Origin: Streptomyces sp. M92
GTDB lineage: Bacteria; Actinomycetota; Actinomycetes; Streptomycetales; Streptomycetaceae
Direction: 5' to 3'
Length of the DNA: 64,000 bases
Assembly: GCF_028473745.1 (NCBI RefSeq)
Contig: NZ_CP101137.1
Coordinates: 2,604,001 to 2,668,000, forward strand
Below, piece after piece: positions 9,168 through 17,918 of this stretch (positions within the stretch are counted from its first letter, which is position 1; every line of letters starts with the position of its first letter). A program made the position numbers and the translations under genes. A model generated the notes under the pieces. It ran no database searches and had not been told where the DNA came from. It saw nothing but the letters and a program-made list of their open reading frames with translations.

Positions 9168-10269
9168 CGAACCTCTGGTCCTGGGGATCGAGACATCCTG
9201 CGACGAGACCGGTGTCGGTGTCGTCCGGGGCACCACCCTGCTGGCCGACGCCGTCGCCTCCAGCGTCGACGAGCACGCCCGCTTCGGCGGTGTCGTCCCC
9301 GAGGTGGCGAGCCGCGCCCACCTGGAGGCGATGGTCCCCACCATCGACCGCGCCCTGAGGGAAGCGGGGGTCAGCGCCCGCGACCTCGACGGCATCGCCG
9401 TCACCGCCGGACCCGGCCTCGCCGGTGCCCTGCTGGTCGGCGTCTCGGCGGCGAAGGCGTACGCCTACGCCCTCGGCAAGCCCCTGTACGGCGTCAACCA
9501 CCTCGCCTCGCACATCTGCGTCGACCAGCTCGAGCACGGCCCGCTGCCCGAGCCGACGATGGCCCTGCTGGTCTCCGGCGGCCATTCCTCCCTGCTGCTC
9601 TCCTCCGACATCACCTCCGACGTCCGCCCGATGGGCGCCACCATCGACGACGCGGCCGGCGAGGCCTTCGACAAGATCGCCCGCGTGCTCAACCTCGGCT
9701 TCCCCGGCGGCCCGGTCATCGACCGCTACGCGCGCGAGGGCGACCCGAACGCCATCGCCTTCCCGCGCGGGCTCACCGGCCCGCGCGACCCGGCGTACGA
9801 CTTCTCCTTCTCCGGGCTGAAGACGGCCGTGGCCCGCTGGATCGAGGCCAAGCGGGCGGCGGGGGAGGAGGTGCCGGTGCGGGACGTGTCGGCCTCCTTC
9901 CAGGAAGCGGTCGTGGACGTGCTCACCCGCAAGGCGGTGCGGGCCTGCAAGGACCAGGGCGTCGACCACCTGATGATCGGTGGCGGCGTGGCCGCCAACT
10001 CCCGGCTGCGGGCGCTGGCGCAGGAGCGCTGCGAGGCGGCCGGCATCCGGCTGCGCGTGCCGCGCCCCAAGCTGTGCACGGACAACGGCGCGATGGTGGC
10101 CGCCCTCGGCGCCGAGATGGTCGCCCGGGGCCGGGCCGCCTCCGACTGGGACCTGTCGGCGGACTCCTCGCTGCCGGTGACAGACCCGCACGTGCCGGGG
10201 CACGGGCACCCGCACGGCCACGATCACGACCACGTCCACGAGGTCAGCAAGGAGAACCTGTACTCGTGA
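9160..10269 (+). CDS. tsaD: tRNA threonylcarbamoyltransferase TsaD, with His-rich tail
   Basis: Catalytic subunit that transfers the threonylcarbamoyl group to A37 of tRNA. 369 residues. It starts with [15 protein letters not shown] and has the metal-binding [11 protein letters not shown] motif, the LVSGGHSSL and [15 protein letters not shown] signatures, and the late metal-ligand stretch CTDNGAMVA. After the normal end of the family, about 25 residues are added with a histidine-dense segment [13 protein letters not shown], perhaps a metal-storage tail. It overlaps the next gene by GTGA. Confidence 0.96.
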   Translation: MPDEPLVLGIETSCDETGVGVVRGTTLLADAVASSVDEHARFGGVVPEVASRAHLEAMVPTIDRALREAGVSARDLDGIAVTAGPGLAGALLVGVSAAKAYAYALGKPLYGVNHLASHICVDQLEHGPLPEPTMALLVSGGHSSLLLSSDITSDVRPMGATIDDAAGEAFDKIARVLNLGFPGGPVIDRYAREGDPNAIAFPRGLTGPRDPAYDFSFSGLKTAVARWIEAKRAAGEEVPVRDVSASFQEAVVDVLTRKAVRACKDQGVDHLMIGGGVAANSRLRALAQERCEAAGIRLRVPRPKLCTDNGAMVAALGAEMVARGRAASDWDLSADSSLPVTDPHVPGHGHPHGHDHDHVHEVSKENLYS

Positions 10270-10523
10270 CGGTCGCGCTGATGTGGGAGGCGCGGGCGGT
10301 GCCCGGCCGGGGCGAGGAACTGCTCGCCTGGGCGCGGGCGCAGCCGCTCGCCGGCGCGCCGGTCCGCCGGGAGACCCTGCGCGCCCCGCAGGACCGGGTC
10401 CTCGTCATCACCTGGTGGGACGCCGCCTACGACGCCAAACTGCCGGAACTGCCCGAACCGGACGCCGGTCTGGTCACACGCGCGGTGCACCGATGGCGGT
10501 TCGAGTCGGTGGCCGCTGACTGA
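10266..10523 (+). CDS. Small protein coupled to tsaD
   Basis: 85 residues starting at GTG 10266 in a 4-base overlap with the tsaD stop. It begins [23 protein letters not shown], contains [19 protein letters not shown] and ends [11 protein letters not shown]. The pattern suggests a small ferredoxin-like alpha/beta fold similar to antibiotic-monooxygenase-type or dimeric alpha-beta barrel proteins, but this is a weak guess. Overlap with tsaD says it is translated from the same mRNA. I do not recognise the family. Confidence 0.75.
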   Translation: MTVALMWEARAVPGRGEELLAWARAQPLAGAPVRRETLRAPQDRVLVITWWDAAYDAKLPELPEPDAGLVTRAVHRWRFESVAAD

Positions 10524-10635
10524 CGACTGCTCTCCGTGATTGACAGAATGTTTCGGAGCATATGGCGAATGTGCCGATGCTCCGTCGCTGTCCGAGGACT
10601 GCGTCAAGAGGGCCCGCAGGGTTACGATCGCCGCC

Positions 10636-11688
10636 ATGACATCCCCGCAGCCCGCTGAAACCCGGACGCAAAGGCGTTCCGCGCAGACCGCGACCCTCGC
10701 CGAGATCGCGCGGGAGGCCGGCGTGTCGGCGCCGACTGTTTCGAAGGTTCTCAACGGTCGCGCCGACGTCGCGCCCGCCACCCGGTCCCGGGTGGAGGAA
10801 CTGCTGCGCACCCACGGGTACCGGCGCAGGCGGGCCGAGGCGAGCCGCTCGCCCCTGATCGACCTGGTCTTCCACGAACTGGAGAGCGCCTGGGCGATGG
10901 AGGTCATCCGCGGCGTGGAGAACGTGGCGCGGGACGCGGGGCTCAGCGTCGTGCTCTCCGAGAGCGCGGGACGCCTCACCCCCGGCCGGAGCTGGGCCGA
11001 CCAGGTCGCCGCCCGCCGCCCGCACGGCGTGATCCTCGTCCTGTCCGGCCTCGACGAGTCCCAGCGGGCCCTGCTCACCAGCCGCTCCATCCCGTTCGTG
11101 GTGATGGACCCGGCCGGCGACCCGGGCGCCGACGTGCCGTCCATCGGCGCCACCAACTGGCAGGGCGGACTCGCCGCCACCCGGCACCTGGTCGACCTCG
11201 GGCACACCCGCATCGGCGCGATCAGCGGACCCACCCGGATGATGTGCAGCCGCGCCCGCGTCGACGGATACCGGGCCGCCCTGGAGACGGCGGGGCTGCC
11301 GGTCGACCCCGGCCTGATCGTCACCGGCGACTTCCACCACGAGGCCGGCTACCGCCAGGGCCTGGAGCTGCTGCGCCGCCCCGACCGGCCGACCGCCGTC
11401 TTCGCCGGCAACGACCTCCAGGCGCTCGGACTGTACGAGGCCGCGCGCGAACTGGGGCTGCGCATCCCGCAGGACCTGAGTGTGGTCGGGTTCGACGACC
11501 TGCCGGTGGCGCGGTGGGTGGGCCCGCCGCTGACGACCGTACGGCAGCCGCTGACGGAGATGGCCGAGGCGGCGGCCCGGCTGGTCCTGGACCTCGGGCG
11601 CGACGACGGCTCGGCGGCGGCGACCCGGGTGGAGCTGGCCACCAGCCTGGAGGTGCGCAGCAGTACGGCGGCGCCTGCGGCGGGCTGA
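10636..11688 (+). CDS. LacI-family transcriptional repressor
   Basis: 350 residues. Residues about 18-40 form the LacI helix-turn-helix (TLAEIAREAGVSAPTVSKVL) followed by the hinge NGRADVAPATRSRVEELL. The rest is a periplasmic-binding-protein-like sugar domain with FVVMDPAGDPGADVPSIG and the late VVGFDDLPVARWV motif. The ATG at 10636 gives a 16-residue lead to the HTH; the longer frame from 10540 adds residues without family character. There is no adjacent sugar transporter, so the target operon is elsewhere or the gene is autoregulated. Confidence 0.9.
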   Translation: MTSPQPAETRTQRRSAQTATLAEIAREAGVSAPTVSKVLNGRADVAPATRSRVEELLRTHGYRRRRAEASRSPLIDLVFHELESAWAMEVIRGVENVARDAGLSVVLSESAGRLTPGRSWADQVAARRPHGVILVLSGLDESQRALLTSRSIPFVVMDPAGDPGADVPSIGATNWQGGLAATRHLVDLGHTRIGAISGPTRMMCSRARVDGYRAALETAGLPVDPGLIVTGDFHHEAGYRQGLELLRRPDRPTAVFAGNDLQALGLYEAARELGLRIPQDLSVVGFDDLPVARWVGPPLTTVRQPLTEMAEAAARLVLDLGRDDGSAAATRVELATSLEVRSSTAAPAAG

Positions 11689-11750
11689 GAAGTCTGAGAA
11701 TTCCCGCAGAATCCCGTCCCGCATGTTCCTGATTTCAACAATTCAGACGT

Positions 11751-12863
11751 ATGTTCCTGTCGACGGGGCATTCGGGTGGGGACGCGAACGGAGCCGGGCA
11801 CGGCACCGGCACGAGCGGGGGCGGACGCATGGCGGGGCGGGACGGGCAGGACGCGCGGCAGAGGCCGAGCGGGCGCTCCAAAGGGCTCCGGGCCGCCGGT
11901 CTCGCCCTGGCCGGCGCCCTGTTGCTCGGGGCCGGCGCGGCGGGCTGGGCCTACTGGCACCTCAACGACAACATCACAAGCGTCGACATCGACGGCGCGC
12001 TCGGCGGCGACCGCCCCGCGAGGCCGGTCGCCGTCCCCTCCGCGTCCCCGGTGCCCACCGGCGCCCTCAACATCCTGGTCCTCGGCTCCGACTCGCGCGG
12101 CGGCGAGAAGAACCGGGAGCTGGGCGGCGGCGACAGCGAGGGCGCCCGCTCCGACACGGCGATGGTCGTCCACCTCGACGCCGGCCGGACCGCCGCCACC
12201 GTCGTCAGCATCCCCCGCGACACGCTCGTCGACCGCCCCTCCTGCCCGCTGCCGTCCGGCGGAACGACCCCCGAGGCGAGCGGCGCCATGTTCAACACCG
12301 CCTACGCCGTGGGCGGGCCGGTCTGCGCGGTCAAGACCGCCGAGTCGGTCACCGGTGTCCGCATGGACCACTACATGGAGATCGACTTCTCCGGCTTCGC
12401 CGACCTCGTCGACGCGCTCGGCGGGGTCACGGTCACCACCGACGTGGACATCGACGACGACAAGAGCCACCTGCACCTGGACGCCGGCACCCACCACCTC
12501 GACGGCACCGAGGCCCTGGGCCTCGCCCGCACCCGGTACGGCCTGGCGGGCGGCAGCGACCTCGCTCGCATAGAGCTCCAGCACAAGCTGGTCAAGGCGC
12601 TGCTGGAGCAGATCTCCGCCACCGACCTGCTCACCGACCCCGCCCGCCTCTACCAGGTCGCCGACGCGGTCACCGGCAGCCTCACCACCGACACCGGCCT
12701 GGACTCGCTGAGCGAGCTGATGAGCCTCGGCCGCAGCCTGGGCGGCCTGTCGGCGGACGACGTACGCACCGTGACGATGCCCGTCGTACCGGCCCCCTGG
12801 GACACCAACCGGGTGGTCGCCCTGGAGCCGGACGCCGGTGAGCTGTGGGAATCGCTCCGCTGA
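11751..12863 (+). CDS. LytR-CpsA-Psr (LCP) family cell-wall glycopolymer ligase
   Basis: 370 residues. One transmembrane helix (about residues 46-70) is followed by an extracytoplasmic LCP domain with LNILVLGSDSRGG, SDTAMVVHLD, VVSIPRDTLVD and GLARTRYG, the residues that bind polyprenyl phosphate and Mg in this family. LCP proteins attach teichoic or other secondary polymers to peptidoglycan. The start is uncertain: ATG 11751 has no clear ribosome site, and ATG 11829 (MAGRDGQDARQ), with GGGGGCGG upstream, would still keep the membrane helix. It is monocistronic here, between the LacI regulator and the DGPF gene. Confidence 0.9.
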   Translation: MFLSTGHSGGDANGAGHGTGTSGGGRMAGRDGQDARQRPSGRSKGLRAAGLALAGALLLGAGAAGWAYWHLNDNITSVDIDGALGGDRPARPVAVPSASPVPTGALNILVLGSDSRGGEKNRELGGGDSEGARSDTAMVVHLDAGRTAATVVSIPRDTLVDRPSCPLPSGGTTPEASGAMFNTAYAVGGPVCAVKTAESVTGVRMDHYMEIDFSGFADLVDALGGVTVTTDVDIDDDKSHLHLDAGTHHLDGTEALGLARTRYGLAGGSDLARIELQHKLVKALLEQISATDLLTDPARLYQVADAVTGSLTTDTGLDSLSELMSLGRSLGGLSADDVRTVTMPVVPAPWDTNRVVALEPDAGELWESLR

Positions 12864-12982
12864 GAGAAGTCCCGAAGGAAACCGGCGAGAATCCCGGGAC
12901 ACGTGTCGATCCACGCCCCGCCCGTTCGACGCACGGGTGAGAGGCCGGGACGGACCCGGCCCGGACCACCCGAGGAGTCACC

Positions 12983-13339
12983 ATGCCCCGCTTCCTGTCG
13001 CTGATCCGCATCGAGGAGAACGACGCCCTCTCCGGCGGCCCCAGCCCCGAGCTGGTGCAGCGCATGGAGAAGCTGATGGAGGAGATGACCAAGGCCGGCG
13101 TGCTGCTCGACACCGCCGGGCTGACCCCGACCGCCCAGGGCACCCGCGTCCACTACGAGGGCGGGCAGCTGTCCGTCACCGACGGGCCGTTCACCGAGTC
13201 CAAGGAGGTCGTCGGCGGCTACGCGCTCCTCCAGGCCAAGGACAAGGCCGAGGCCGTCGAGTGGACCAAGCGCTTCCTCAAGGTGCACGAGGAGTACTGG
13301 ACGGTGACCTGCGAGGTGCGGGAGCTGATGGAGGGCTGA
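12983..13339 (+). CDS. YCII-related / DGPF-domain protein
   Basis: 118 residues with the hallmark LSVTDGPFTESKEVVGGYALLQ (DGPF motif about residues 73-76). The fold is a small ferredoxin-like barrel; enzymatic role is unknown for most members. The ATG at 12983 follows GAGGAG in the leader (12971-12976). The next gene, 44 bp downstream, is an ECF42-type sigma factor. In actinobacteria ECF42 genes are typically linked to DGPF genes, and the DGPF genes are known or proposed targets of the sigma factor. That context is what fixes the call. Confidence 0.93.
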   Translation: MPRFLSLIRIEENDALSGGPSPELVQRMEKLMEEMTKAGVLLDTAGLTPTAQGTRVHYEGGQLSVTDGPFTESKEVVGGYALLQAKDKAEAVEWTKRFLKVHEEYWTVTCEVRELMEG

Positions 13340-13383
13340 GTTCCGTTTGGTCCCGGCGGCCCGGCGGTGTTGCATGGTGGGCT

Positions 13384-14643
13384 GTGCGACCACAGCCCAC
13401 CGAGGCCGTCGAGACGGTCTTCCGCCTGGAGTCCCCGCGCGTCATCGCCGGCGTCGCCCGCCTGGTCCGGGACGTCGGCATCGCCGAGGAACTCACGCAG
13501 GACGCGATGGTCGCGGCCCTGGAGCAGTGGCCCCGGGACGGCGTGCCCGACAACCCGGGCGCCTGGCTCATGGCCACCGCCCGGCGCCGCGCCGTCGACC
13601 TGATCCGGCGCCGCGAGAACTACGCCCGCAAGCTGGCGGAGATCGGCCGCGACCTGCCCACCGCCACGCCGCCGCCCGAGGAGCCCGCCGACCCGGAGGA
13701 CATCGACGACGACCTGCTGCGCCTGGTCTTCACCGCCTGCCACCCGGTGCTGTCCGCCGAGGCCCGCATCGCCCTCACCCTGCGCCTGCTCGGCGGCCTC
13801 ACCACCCCCGAGATCGCCCGCGCCTTCCTCGTCCCGGAACCGACGGTGGCGCAGCGCGTCGTCCGCGCCAAACGCACTCTGGCCCGCAAGAACGTCGCCT
13901 TTGAGGTGCCGTACGGCCCGGACCGCGCCGCCCGCCTCGGCTCGGTCCTGGAGGTCATCTACCTGATCTTCAACGAGGGCTACGCCGCCACCGCCGGCGA
14001 CGACTGGCTCCGCCCGGCCCTGTGCGAGGACGCCCTGCGCCTGGCCCGCGTACTCTCCGCGCTGATGCCCGAGGAGCCGGAGGTCCACGGCCTGACCGCC
14101 CTGCTGGAGTTCCAGGCCTCCCGCACCGCCGCCCGCACCGGCCCCGACGGCACGCCCGTCCTCCTGAAGGACCAGAACCGCCGCCGCTGGAACCGCATGC
14201 TCATCGCCCGCGGCGTCACCGCCCTCGACCACGCCCACGCGAGCAGGGACGTCGGTCTGCCCGGCCCGTACACCCTCCAGGCCGCGATCGCCGCCTGCCA
14301 CGCGACGGCGTACACCTACGAGGACACCGACTGGCCGCGCATCGCCACGCTCTACGGCCTGCTCGCGGCCCGCGCCCCGTCACCGGTCGTCGAACTCAAC
14401 CGCGCGGTCGCCGTGTCGATGGCCGAGGGCCCGGCCCCGGCCCTCGCCCTCGTCGACGCCCTCGCCGCCGAACCGGCCCTGCGCGACTACCACCTGCTCC
14501 CCAGCGTCCGCGCCGACCTCCTGCTCCGCCTGGGCCGCAGGGCCGAGGCCCGCGCGGAGTTCGACCGCGCCGCGTCCCTCACCCGCAACGAACGCGAACG
14601 CGCGCTCCTGGCGCGCCGGGCACGGGAGACGGACACCGCCTAG
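13384..14643 (+). CDS. ECF42-type RNA polymerase sigma factor with C-terminal extension
   Basis: 419 residues. Residues about 5-75 are sigma region 2 (LTQDAMVAALEQWP, NPGAWLMATARRRAVDLIRRR) and about 110-170 are region 4 (LGGLTTPEIARAFLVPEPTVAQRVVRAKR). The remaining 240 or so residues are the helical extension of this group (VIYLIFNEGYAAT, VVELNRAVAVSMAEGP), with no anti-sigma gene alongside. The GTG at 13384 is the best start near a GGTGGG site, though frames further upstream remain open. It follows the DGPF gene in the same direction and overlaps the opposite-strand methyltransferase stop by 4 bp. Confidence 0.9.
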   Translation: MRPQPTEAVETVFRLESPRVIAGVARLVRDVGIAEELTQDAMVAALEQWPRDGVPDNPGAWLMATARRRAVDLIRRRENYARKLAEIGRDLPTATPPPEEPADPEDIDDDLLRLVFTACHPVLSAEARIALTLRLLGGLTTPEIARAFLVPEPTVAQRVVRAKRTLARKNVAFEVPYGPDRAARLGSVLEVIYLIFNEGYAATAGDDWLRPALCEDALRLARVLSALMPEEPEVHGLTALLEFQASRTAARTGPDGTPVLLKDQNRRRWNRMLIARGVTALDHAHASRDVGLPGPYTLQAAIAACHATAYTYEDTDWPRIATLYGLLAARAPSPVVELNRAVAVSMAEGPAPALALVDALAAEPALRDYHLLPSVRADLLLRLGRRAEARAEFDRAASLTRNERERALLARRARETDTA

Positions 14644-15833
14644 CGGCGGACGGGGTGCCCGATCAGCATCGTCGGCGCCCCGGCGACCCGGGTCATGAAC
14701 ACCGTCGCCGCGTTCGGCCCCTGCGGCTTGACCTTCCTGCGCAACTCCTCCGGCTCGACCGCGGAGCCCCGCTTCTTCACCGTCAGCGTGCCGACCTGGC
14801 GCTCCCGCAGCAGCGCCTTCAGCTTCTTGACGTTGAAGGGCATCCGGTCGGTGATCTCGTAGGCGCCGGCGTACGGCGTGTGGCGCAGTTCGTCCGCGGT
14901 GACGTAGGCGATGGTCGGGTCGATCAGCCCGCCGTCCAGCTCCTCGGCGACCTCGGCCACCAAATGGGCTCGGATGACGGCGCCGTCCGGCTCGTACAGG
15001 TACCTTCCGACCTCCCGGACCTCGGGGTCGGGGAGCATGGCTTGGGGTGTCACGTAGATGCCCGCGTGGGCGGGCAGCAGCGTCGCCCGCCGCGCTCCGG
15101 GCGTCACCTCCGGGCCGAACCACAGCATGGCCTCCTTGACGTCCCCGCCGTCCGAGACCCACTCGGCCGTCGCTTCCGCGGGGATCGCCTCGTGCGGAAT
15201 GCCGGGCGCGATCTTCAGCAGGCCCAGCGGCGCCCCGAGCGCGGCGGACACGGCCCAGGACAGGGGAGGGGAGTAGGCCTCCGGATCGAAGATCCGGCCA
15301 CGCTTGGAGGAACGCCGCGCGGGATCGACGAACACGGCGTCGTACGAGGCGGTGTCCACCTCCGTCACATCGGCCTCGCGCACCTCGATCAGGTCGCCCA
15401 GCCCCAGCGCCTCCGCGTTGGCACGGGCCGCCGCGGCCGTCGCCGGGTCCCGGTCGACCGCCAGCACCCGGATGCCCGCGCGGGCCATCGCCACCGCGTC
15501 GCCGCCGATCCCGCAGCACAGGTCGGCGACGGACCGCACCCCGACCGCCCGGAGGCACTCCGCGCGGTACGCCGCGACGCTCGCCCGTGTCGACTGCTCG
15601 ACCCCGTTGGGCGTGAAGAACATCCGCGCGGCGTCCTGGGCCCCGAACTTCGCCACCGCCCGCTGCCGCAGCCGCGCCTGTCCGAGCGCCGCCGACACCA
15701 GTTCCGCGGGGTGCGTGCGCCGCAACCGGGTCGCGACCGCCAGTTCCCGCGCCGGGTCGGTGTCGCGCACCTCGTCGAGGAGGGCGCGGCCCTCGGGGGT
15801 GAGCAGGGCGAGGAGGGCGTCGAGGTCGTTCAC
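14640..15833 (-). CDS. Class I SAM-dependent methyltransferase with THUMP-like C-terminal domain
   Basis: 397 residues. The central part has the SAM-binding motifs VADLCCGIGGDAVAMA and VLAVDRDP, and FVDPARRSSKRGR is a DPPY-like active-site region. The C-terminal part (about 300-397) has MPFNVKKLKALLRERQ and LTVKKRGSAVEPEELRRK, as in the THUMP-like domain of actinobacterial methyltransferases, which suggests an RNA substrate. The GTG at 15833 gives VNDLDALLALL; no strong ribosome site is visible. It is convergent with the sigma factor gene (stop codons overlap) and divergent from the deacetylase gene 90 bp away. Confidence 0.85.
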   Translation of the reverse strand: MNDLDALLALLTPEGRALLDEVRDTDPARELAVATRLRRTHPAELVSAALGQARLRQRAVAKFGAQDAARMFFTPNGVEQSTRASVAAYRAECLRAVGVRSVADLCCGIGGDAVAMARAGIRVLAVDRDPATAAAARANAEALGLGDLIEVREADVTEVDTASYDAVFVDPARRSSKRGRIFDPEAYSPPLSWAVSAALGAPLGLLKIAPGIPHEAIPAEATAEWVSDGGDVKEAMLWFGPEVTPGARRATLLPAHAGIYVTPQAMLPDPEVREVGRYLYEPDGAVIRAHLVAEVAEELDGGLIDPTIAYVTADELRHTPYAGAYEITDRMPFNVKKLKALLRERQVGTLTVKKRGSAVEPEELRRKVKPQGPNAATVFMTRVAGAPTMLIGHPVRR

Positions 15834-15923
15834 CGGAACATTGTGGGCCAGTCGGTGGATGGTGTGCGTCCGGTGCGGTGTCGGGCCGGGTCCGGGGGCC
15901 GGGGACTGCGAGGATCCCGCACC

Positions 15924-16865
15924 ATGCGAGCAGTCGTACAAAATGACAAGAGCCGGGTGTTCAGGGCGTATCGGGCGCCGTCCGCGAGGCTCCGGACGCG
16001 CGGCGGCGCAGCGGCCCTCGCGGTCGCCGCCCTCGCCTCCGGCTGTGCGCAGGACGCCTCCGAGGCGCGCGGCGCCGCCGGCCAGCAGCCCCTCCAGGCG
16101 CCCCCGGCCCGCGCGCTGGACGCCTACGCCTCCAAGCTGGGCGCGGCGCACGCCGCCCGGGTCGCCGCCGCCAAGCGCTGGAAGCTGAAGAAGGTCCCGC
16201 TGACCGCCCCGCCGCCCCCCGCGAAGAAGCCGGAGATCAAGGCCCGCAAGGGCTTCGAGGTGGCGGGCCAGGAGAACCTCCCGCCGGTCTTCACCTCGAT
16301 CCCCACCGAGGAGAAGATCGTCTTCCTCACCATCGACGACGGCGCCGAGAAGGACCCGGCGTTCCTGCGGATGATGGGCGAGCTGAAGGTCCCGTACACC
16401 GCCTTCCTCAGCGACTACCTGGTCAAGGAGGACTACGGCTACTTCAAGAAGATGCAGGACCGCGGCGTCACCCTCAACAACCACACCCTCAACCACCCCT
16501 ACCTGCCCGGCCTGTCCTACGCCGAGCAGAAGCGCGAGATCTGCGGCATGCAGGACGTGATCGAGAAGCGCTACGGCAAGCGTCCCACCGTCTTCCGCCC
16601 GCCCTACGGCAACTACGACCGCGACACCCTGCGCGCCGCCAAGGCCTGCGGCATCGAGTACGCCCCCATCTGGAACGAGGAGGTCTTCGCCGACCACTGG
16701 GACTACCGCGAATGGGACCGGAAGATCCACCCCGGTGACATCGTCCTCACCCACTTCCGGGGCGAGGGCGACTGGGACGGCACCATGCGCGACATGGTCC
16801 GCGAGTTCCTCGACAAGGTCACCGCCGAGGGATACGCCGTGGCCCGGCTGGAGGACTACCTGTGA
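15924..16865 (+). CDS. Polysaccharide deacetylase family lipoprotein
   Basis: 313 residues. The signal peptide ends in a lipobox-like ALASGC (about residues 36-41), then a Pro/Ala-rich linker leads to a NodB-homology domain (about 130-313). Metal and catalytic motifs are FLTIDDGAEKDP (T-I-D-D in place of T-F-D-D), NHTLNHPYLPGL (HxxxH), VFRPPYGNYD, and the late DIVLTHFRGEG. Such enzymes deacetylate peptidoglycan or chitin-like polymers outside the membrane. CGAGGA lies 9 bases before the ATG at 15924. It is coupled to a paralogue by a GTGA overlap. Confidence 0.9.
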   Translation: MRAVVQNDKSRVFRAYRAPSARLRTRGGAAALAVAALASGCAQDASEARGAAGQQPLQAPPARALDAYASKLGAAHAARVAAAKRWKLKKVPLTAPPPPAKKPEIKARKGFEVAGQENLPPVFTSIPTEEKIVFLTIDDGAEKDPAFLRMMGELKVPYTAFLSDYLVKEDYGYFKKMQDRGVTLNNHTLNHPYLPGLSYAEQKREICGMQDVIEKRYGKRPTVFRPPYGNYDRDTLRAAKACGIEYAPIWNEEVFADHWDYREWDRKIHPGDIVLTHFRGEGDWDGTMRDMVREFLDKVTAEGYAVARLEDYL

Positions 16866-17581
16866 GGCGCGGGCGGTTCCGGCCGGCCGGGGCCGCCCTG
16901 GCCGCCGTACTGCTCACCGGCTGCGCCCAGTTCGCCGGGCCCGCGCAGCCCACGGCGGGCGTGGAGCCCGCCCAGGGCGGCGACCGGGGGCAGGGCCTGC
17001 CGCCCGTCGTGGACCACGTCCGCACCACCGACCCGGTCGTCTTCCTGACCTTCGACGACAGCGCCGAGCGCGACCCGCACTTCGCCGACACGGTCCGCGA
17101 ACACCGGCTCCCGGTCACGCTCTTCCTCACCGACACCGTCGCCGGGCCCGCGTACGGCCACTTCGCCCGGCTGCGCTCGGTCGGCGCCAGCCTGCAGAAC
17201 CACACCCTCGACCACCGCTCCCTGCGCGGCCTGCCCTACGCCGGCCAGCGCGCGGAGATCTGCGGCCAGCAGGCCAAGCTCCGCGCCCGCTTCGGCGTCC
17301 GCCCCCACCTGTTCCGCCCGCCCTACGGCAGGTACGACACCGCGACCCTGCGCGCCGCCGCCGACTGCGGCATCACGGCCGTCGTCCTGTGGCGGGCGGC
17401 CCTGAACGCCGACGGCGACCTCACCTACGCCCGCGGCGAACACCGCCTGCACCCCGGCGACATCGTGGCCGTCACCCCGGACCACCCGACGGGCACCGGC
17501 CTGAGCGCCCGCACGGAAGCGCTGCTGGAGACGATCGGGGAGCAGGGCCTGAGGGTGGCGGATCTGGGGGACTACCTCTGA
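16862..17581 (+). CDS. Polysaccharide deacetylase family lipoprotein, shorter paralogue
   Basis: 239 residues starting at GTG 16862, overlapping the previous gene's stop. The lipobox is VLLTGC (about residues 16-21). The NodB-type domain has FLTFDDSAERDP, NHTLDHRSLRGL and LFRPPYGRYD, so the metal-binding set is present. The last family motif, which is DIVLTHFRGEG in the neighbour, reads DIVAVTPDHPTG here, with the histidine displaced, so activity is less certain. An 18-bp tandem duplication covers the final codons and stop (17564-17599). The pair probably acts together on wall polymer. Confidence 0.85.
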   Translation: MRRGRFRPAGAALAAVLLTGCAQFAGPAQPTAGVEPAQGGDRGQGLPPVVDHVRTTDPVVFLTFDDSAERDPHFADTVREHRLPVTLFLTDTVAGPAYGHFARLRSVGASLQNHTLDHRSLRGLPYAGQRAEICGQQAKLRARFGVRPHLFRPPYGRYDTATLRAAADCGITAVVLWRAALNADGDLTYARGEHRLHPGDIVAVTPDHPTGTGLSARTEALLETIGEQGLRVADLGDYL

Positions 17582-17599
17582 CTGGGGGACTACCTCTGA
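17564..17599. repeat. 18-bp perfect tandem duplication across a stop codon
   Basis: CTGGGGGACTACCTCTGA occurs twice back to back (17564-17581 and 17582-17599). The first copy encodes the last residues and stop of the deacetylase gene; the second is untranslated. Confidence 0.97.
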
Positions 17600-17605
17600 G
17601 AGGGA

Positions 17606-17685
17606 TCCAGCCCGTCCGGCGTTCGAGGACGAGGCCGTCCAGGCCGAAAGGGGGTCTGGGGGCGCAGCCCCCAGCGAGCCCGGCC
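17606..17685. repeat. Streptomyces-type intergenic repeat with stem-loop
   Basis: The stretch beginning CAGCCCGTCCGGCGTTCGAG and running through GGCCGAAAGGGGGTC to CTGGGGGC-GCA-GCCCCCAG resembles a sequence that recurs after many Streptomyces genes, as I remember it. The terminal hairpin (17656-17674, 8-bp stem, 3-base loop) could terminate transcription from the deacetylase genes. The family assignment is from memory, the hairpin is seen directly. Confidence 0.7.
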
Positions 17686-17745
17686 CCGACGCGGGGTGCC
17701 CACCTGGACCGGCGTCCGTCAAAATCCGCCGACGCGCCGCCGGCA

Positions 17746-17772
17746 TTGGCACTCCGCTTGACCGAGTGCTAA
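17746..17772 (+). promoter_or_regulatory. CIRCE operator 1 (HrcA site) of groESL
   Basis: TTGGCACTC, nine bases, GAGTGCTAA: the consensus CIRCE inverted repeat with one changed base. HrcA binds such sites and represses chaperonin genes until heat shock. The -35 element TTGACC lies inside its spacer. Confidence 0.95.
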
Positions 17773-17787
17773 TCGCAGTCATAGTCT
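17758..17787 (+). promoter_or_regulatory. Putative groESL promoter
   Basis: TTGACC (17758-17763) and TAGTCT (17782-17787) are 18 bp apart. The -35 is embedded in CIRCE 1 and the -10 is between the two CIRCE elements, so HrcA bound at either site would block polymerase. This is inferred from sequence and spacing. Confidence 0.7.
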
Positions 17788-17792
17788 CGGCT

Positions 17793-17819
17793 CTGGCACT
17801 CCCCCTAGGAGAGTGCCAA
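17793..17819 (+). promoter_or_regulatory. CIRCE operator 2 (HrcA site) of groESL
   Basis: CTGGCACTC, nine bases, GAGTGCCAA: a second CIRCE-type repeat 20 bp after the first, near the expected transcription start. Its arms pair over eight of nine positions. Two operators allow tighter repression. Confidence 0.9.
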
Positions 17820-17918
17820 CACAGCGACGGGCAGGTCCGGCACCCGCGACGACGGATCGACCTGGTCGCCACCTCAGACAGTTAACCCCGTGAGATCTCC
17901 GAAGGGGGAGGTCGGATC

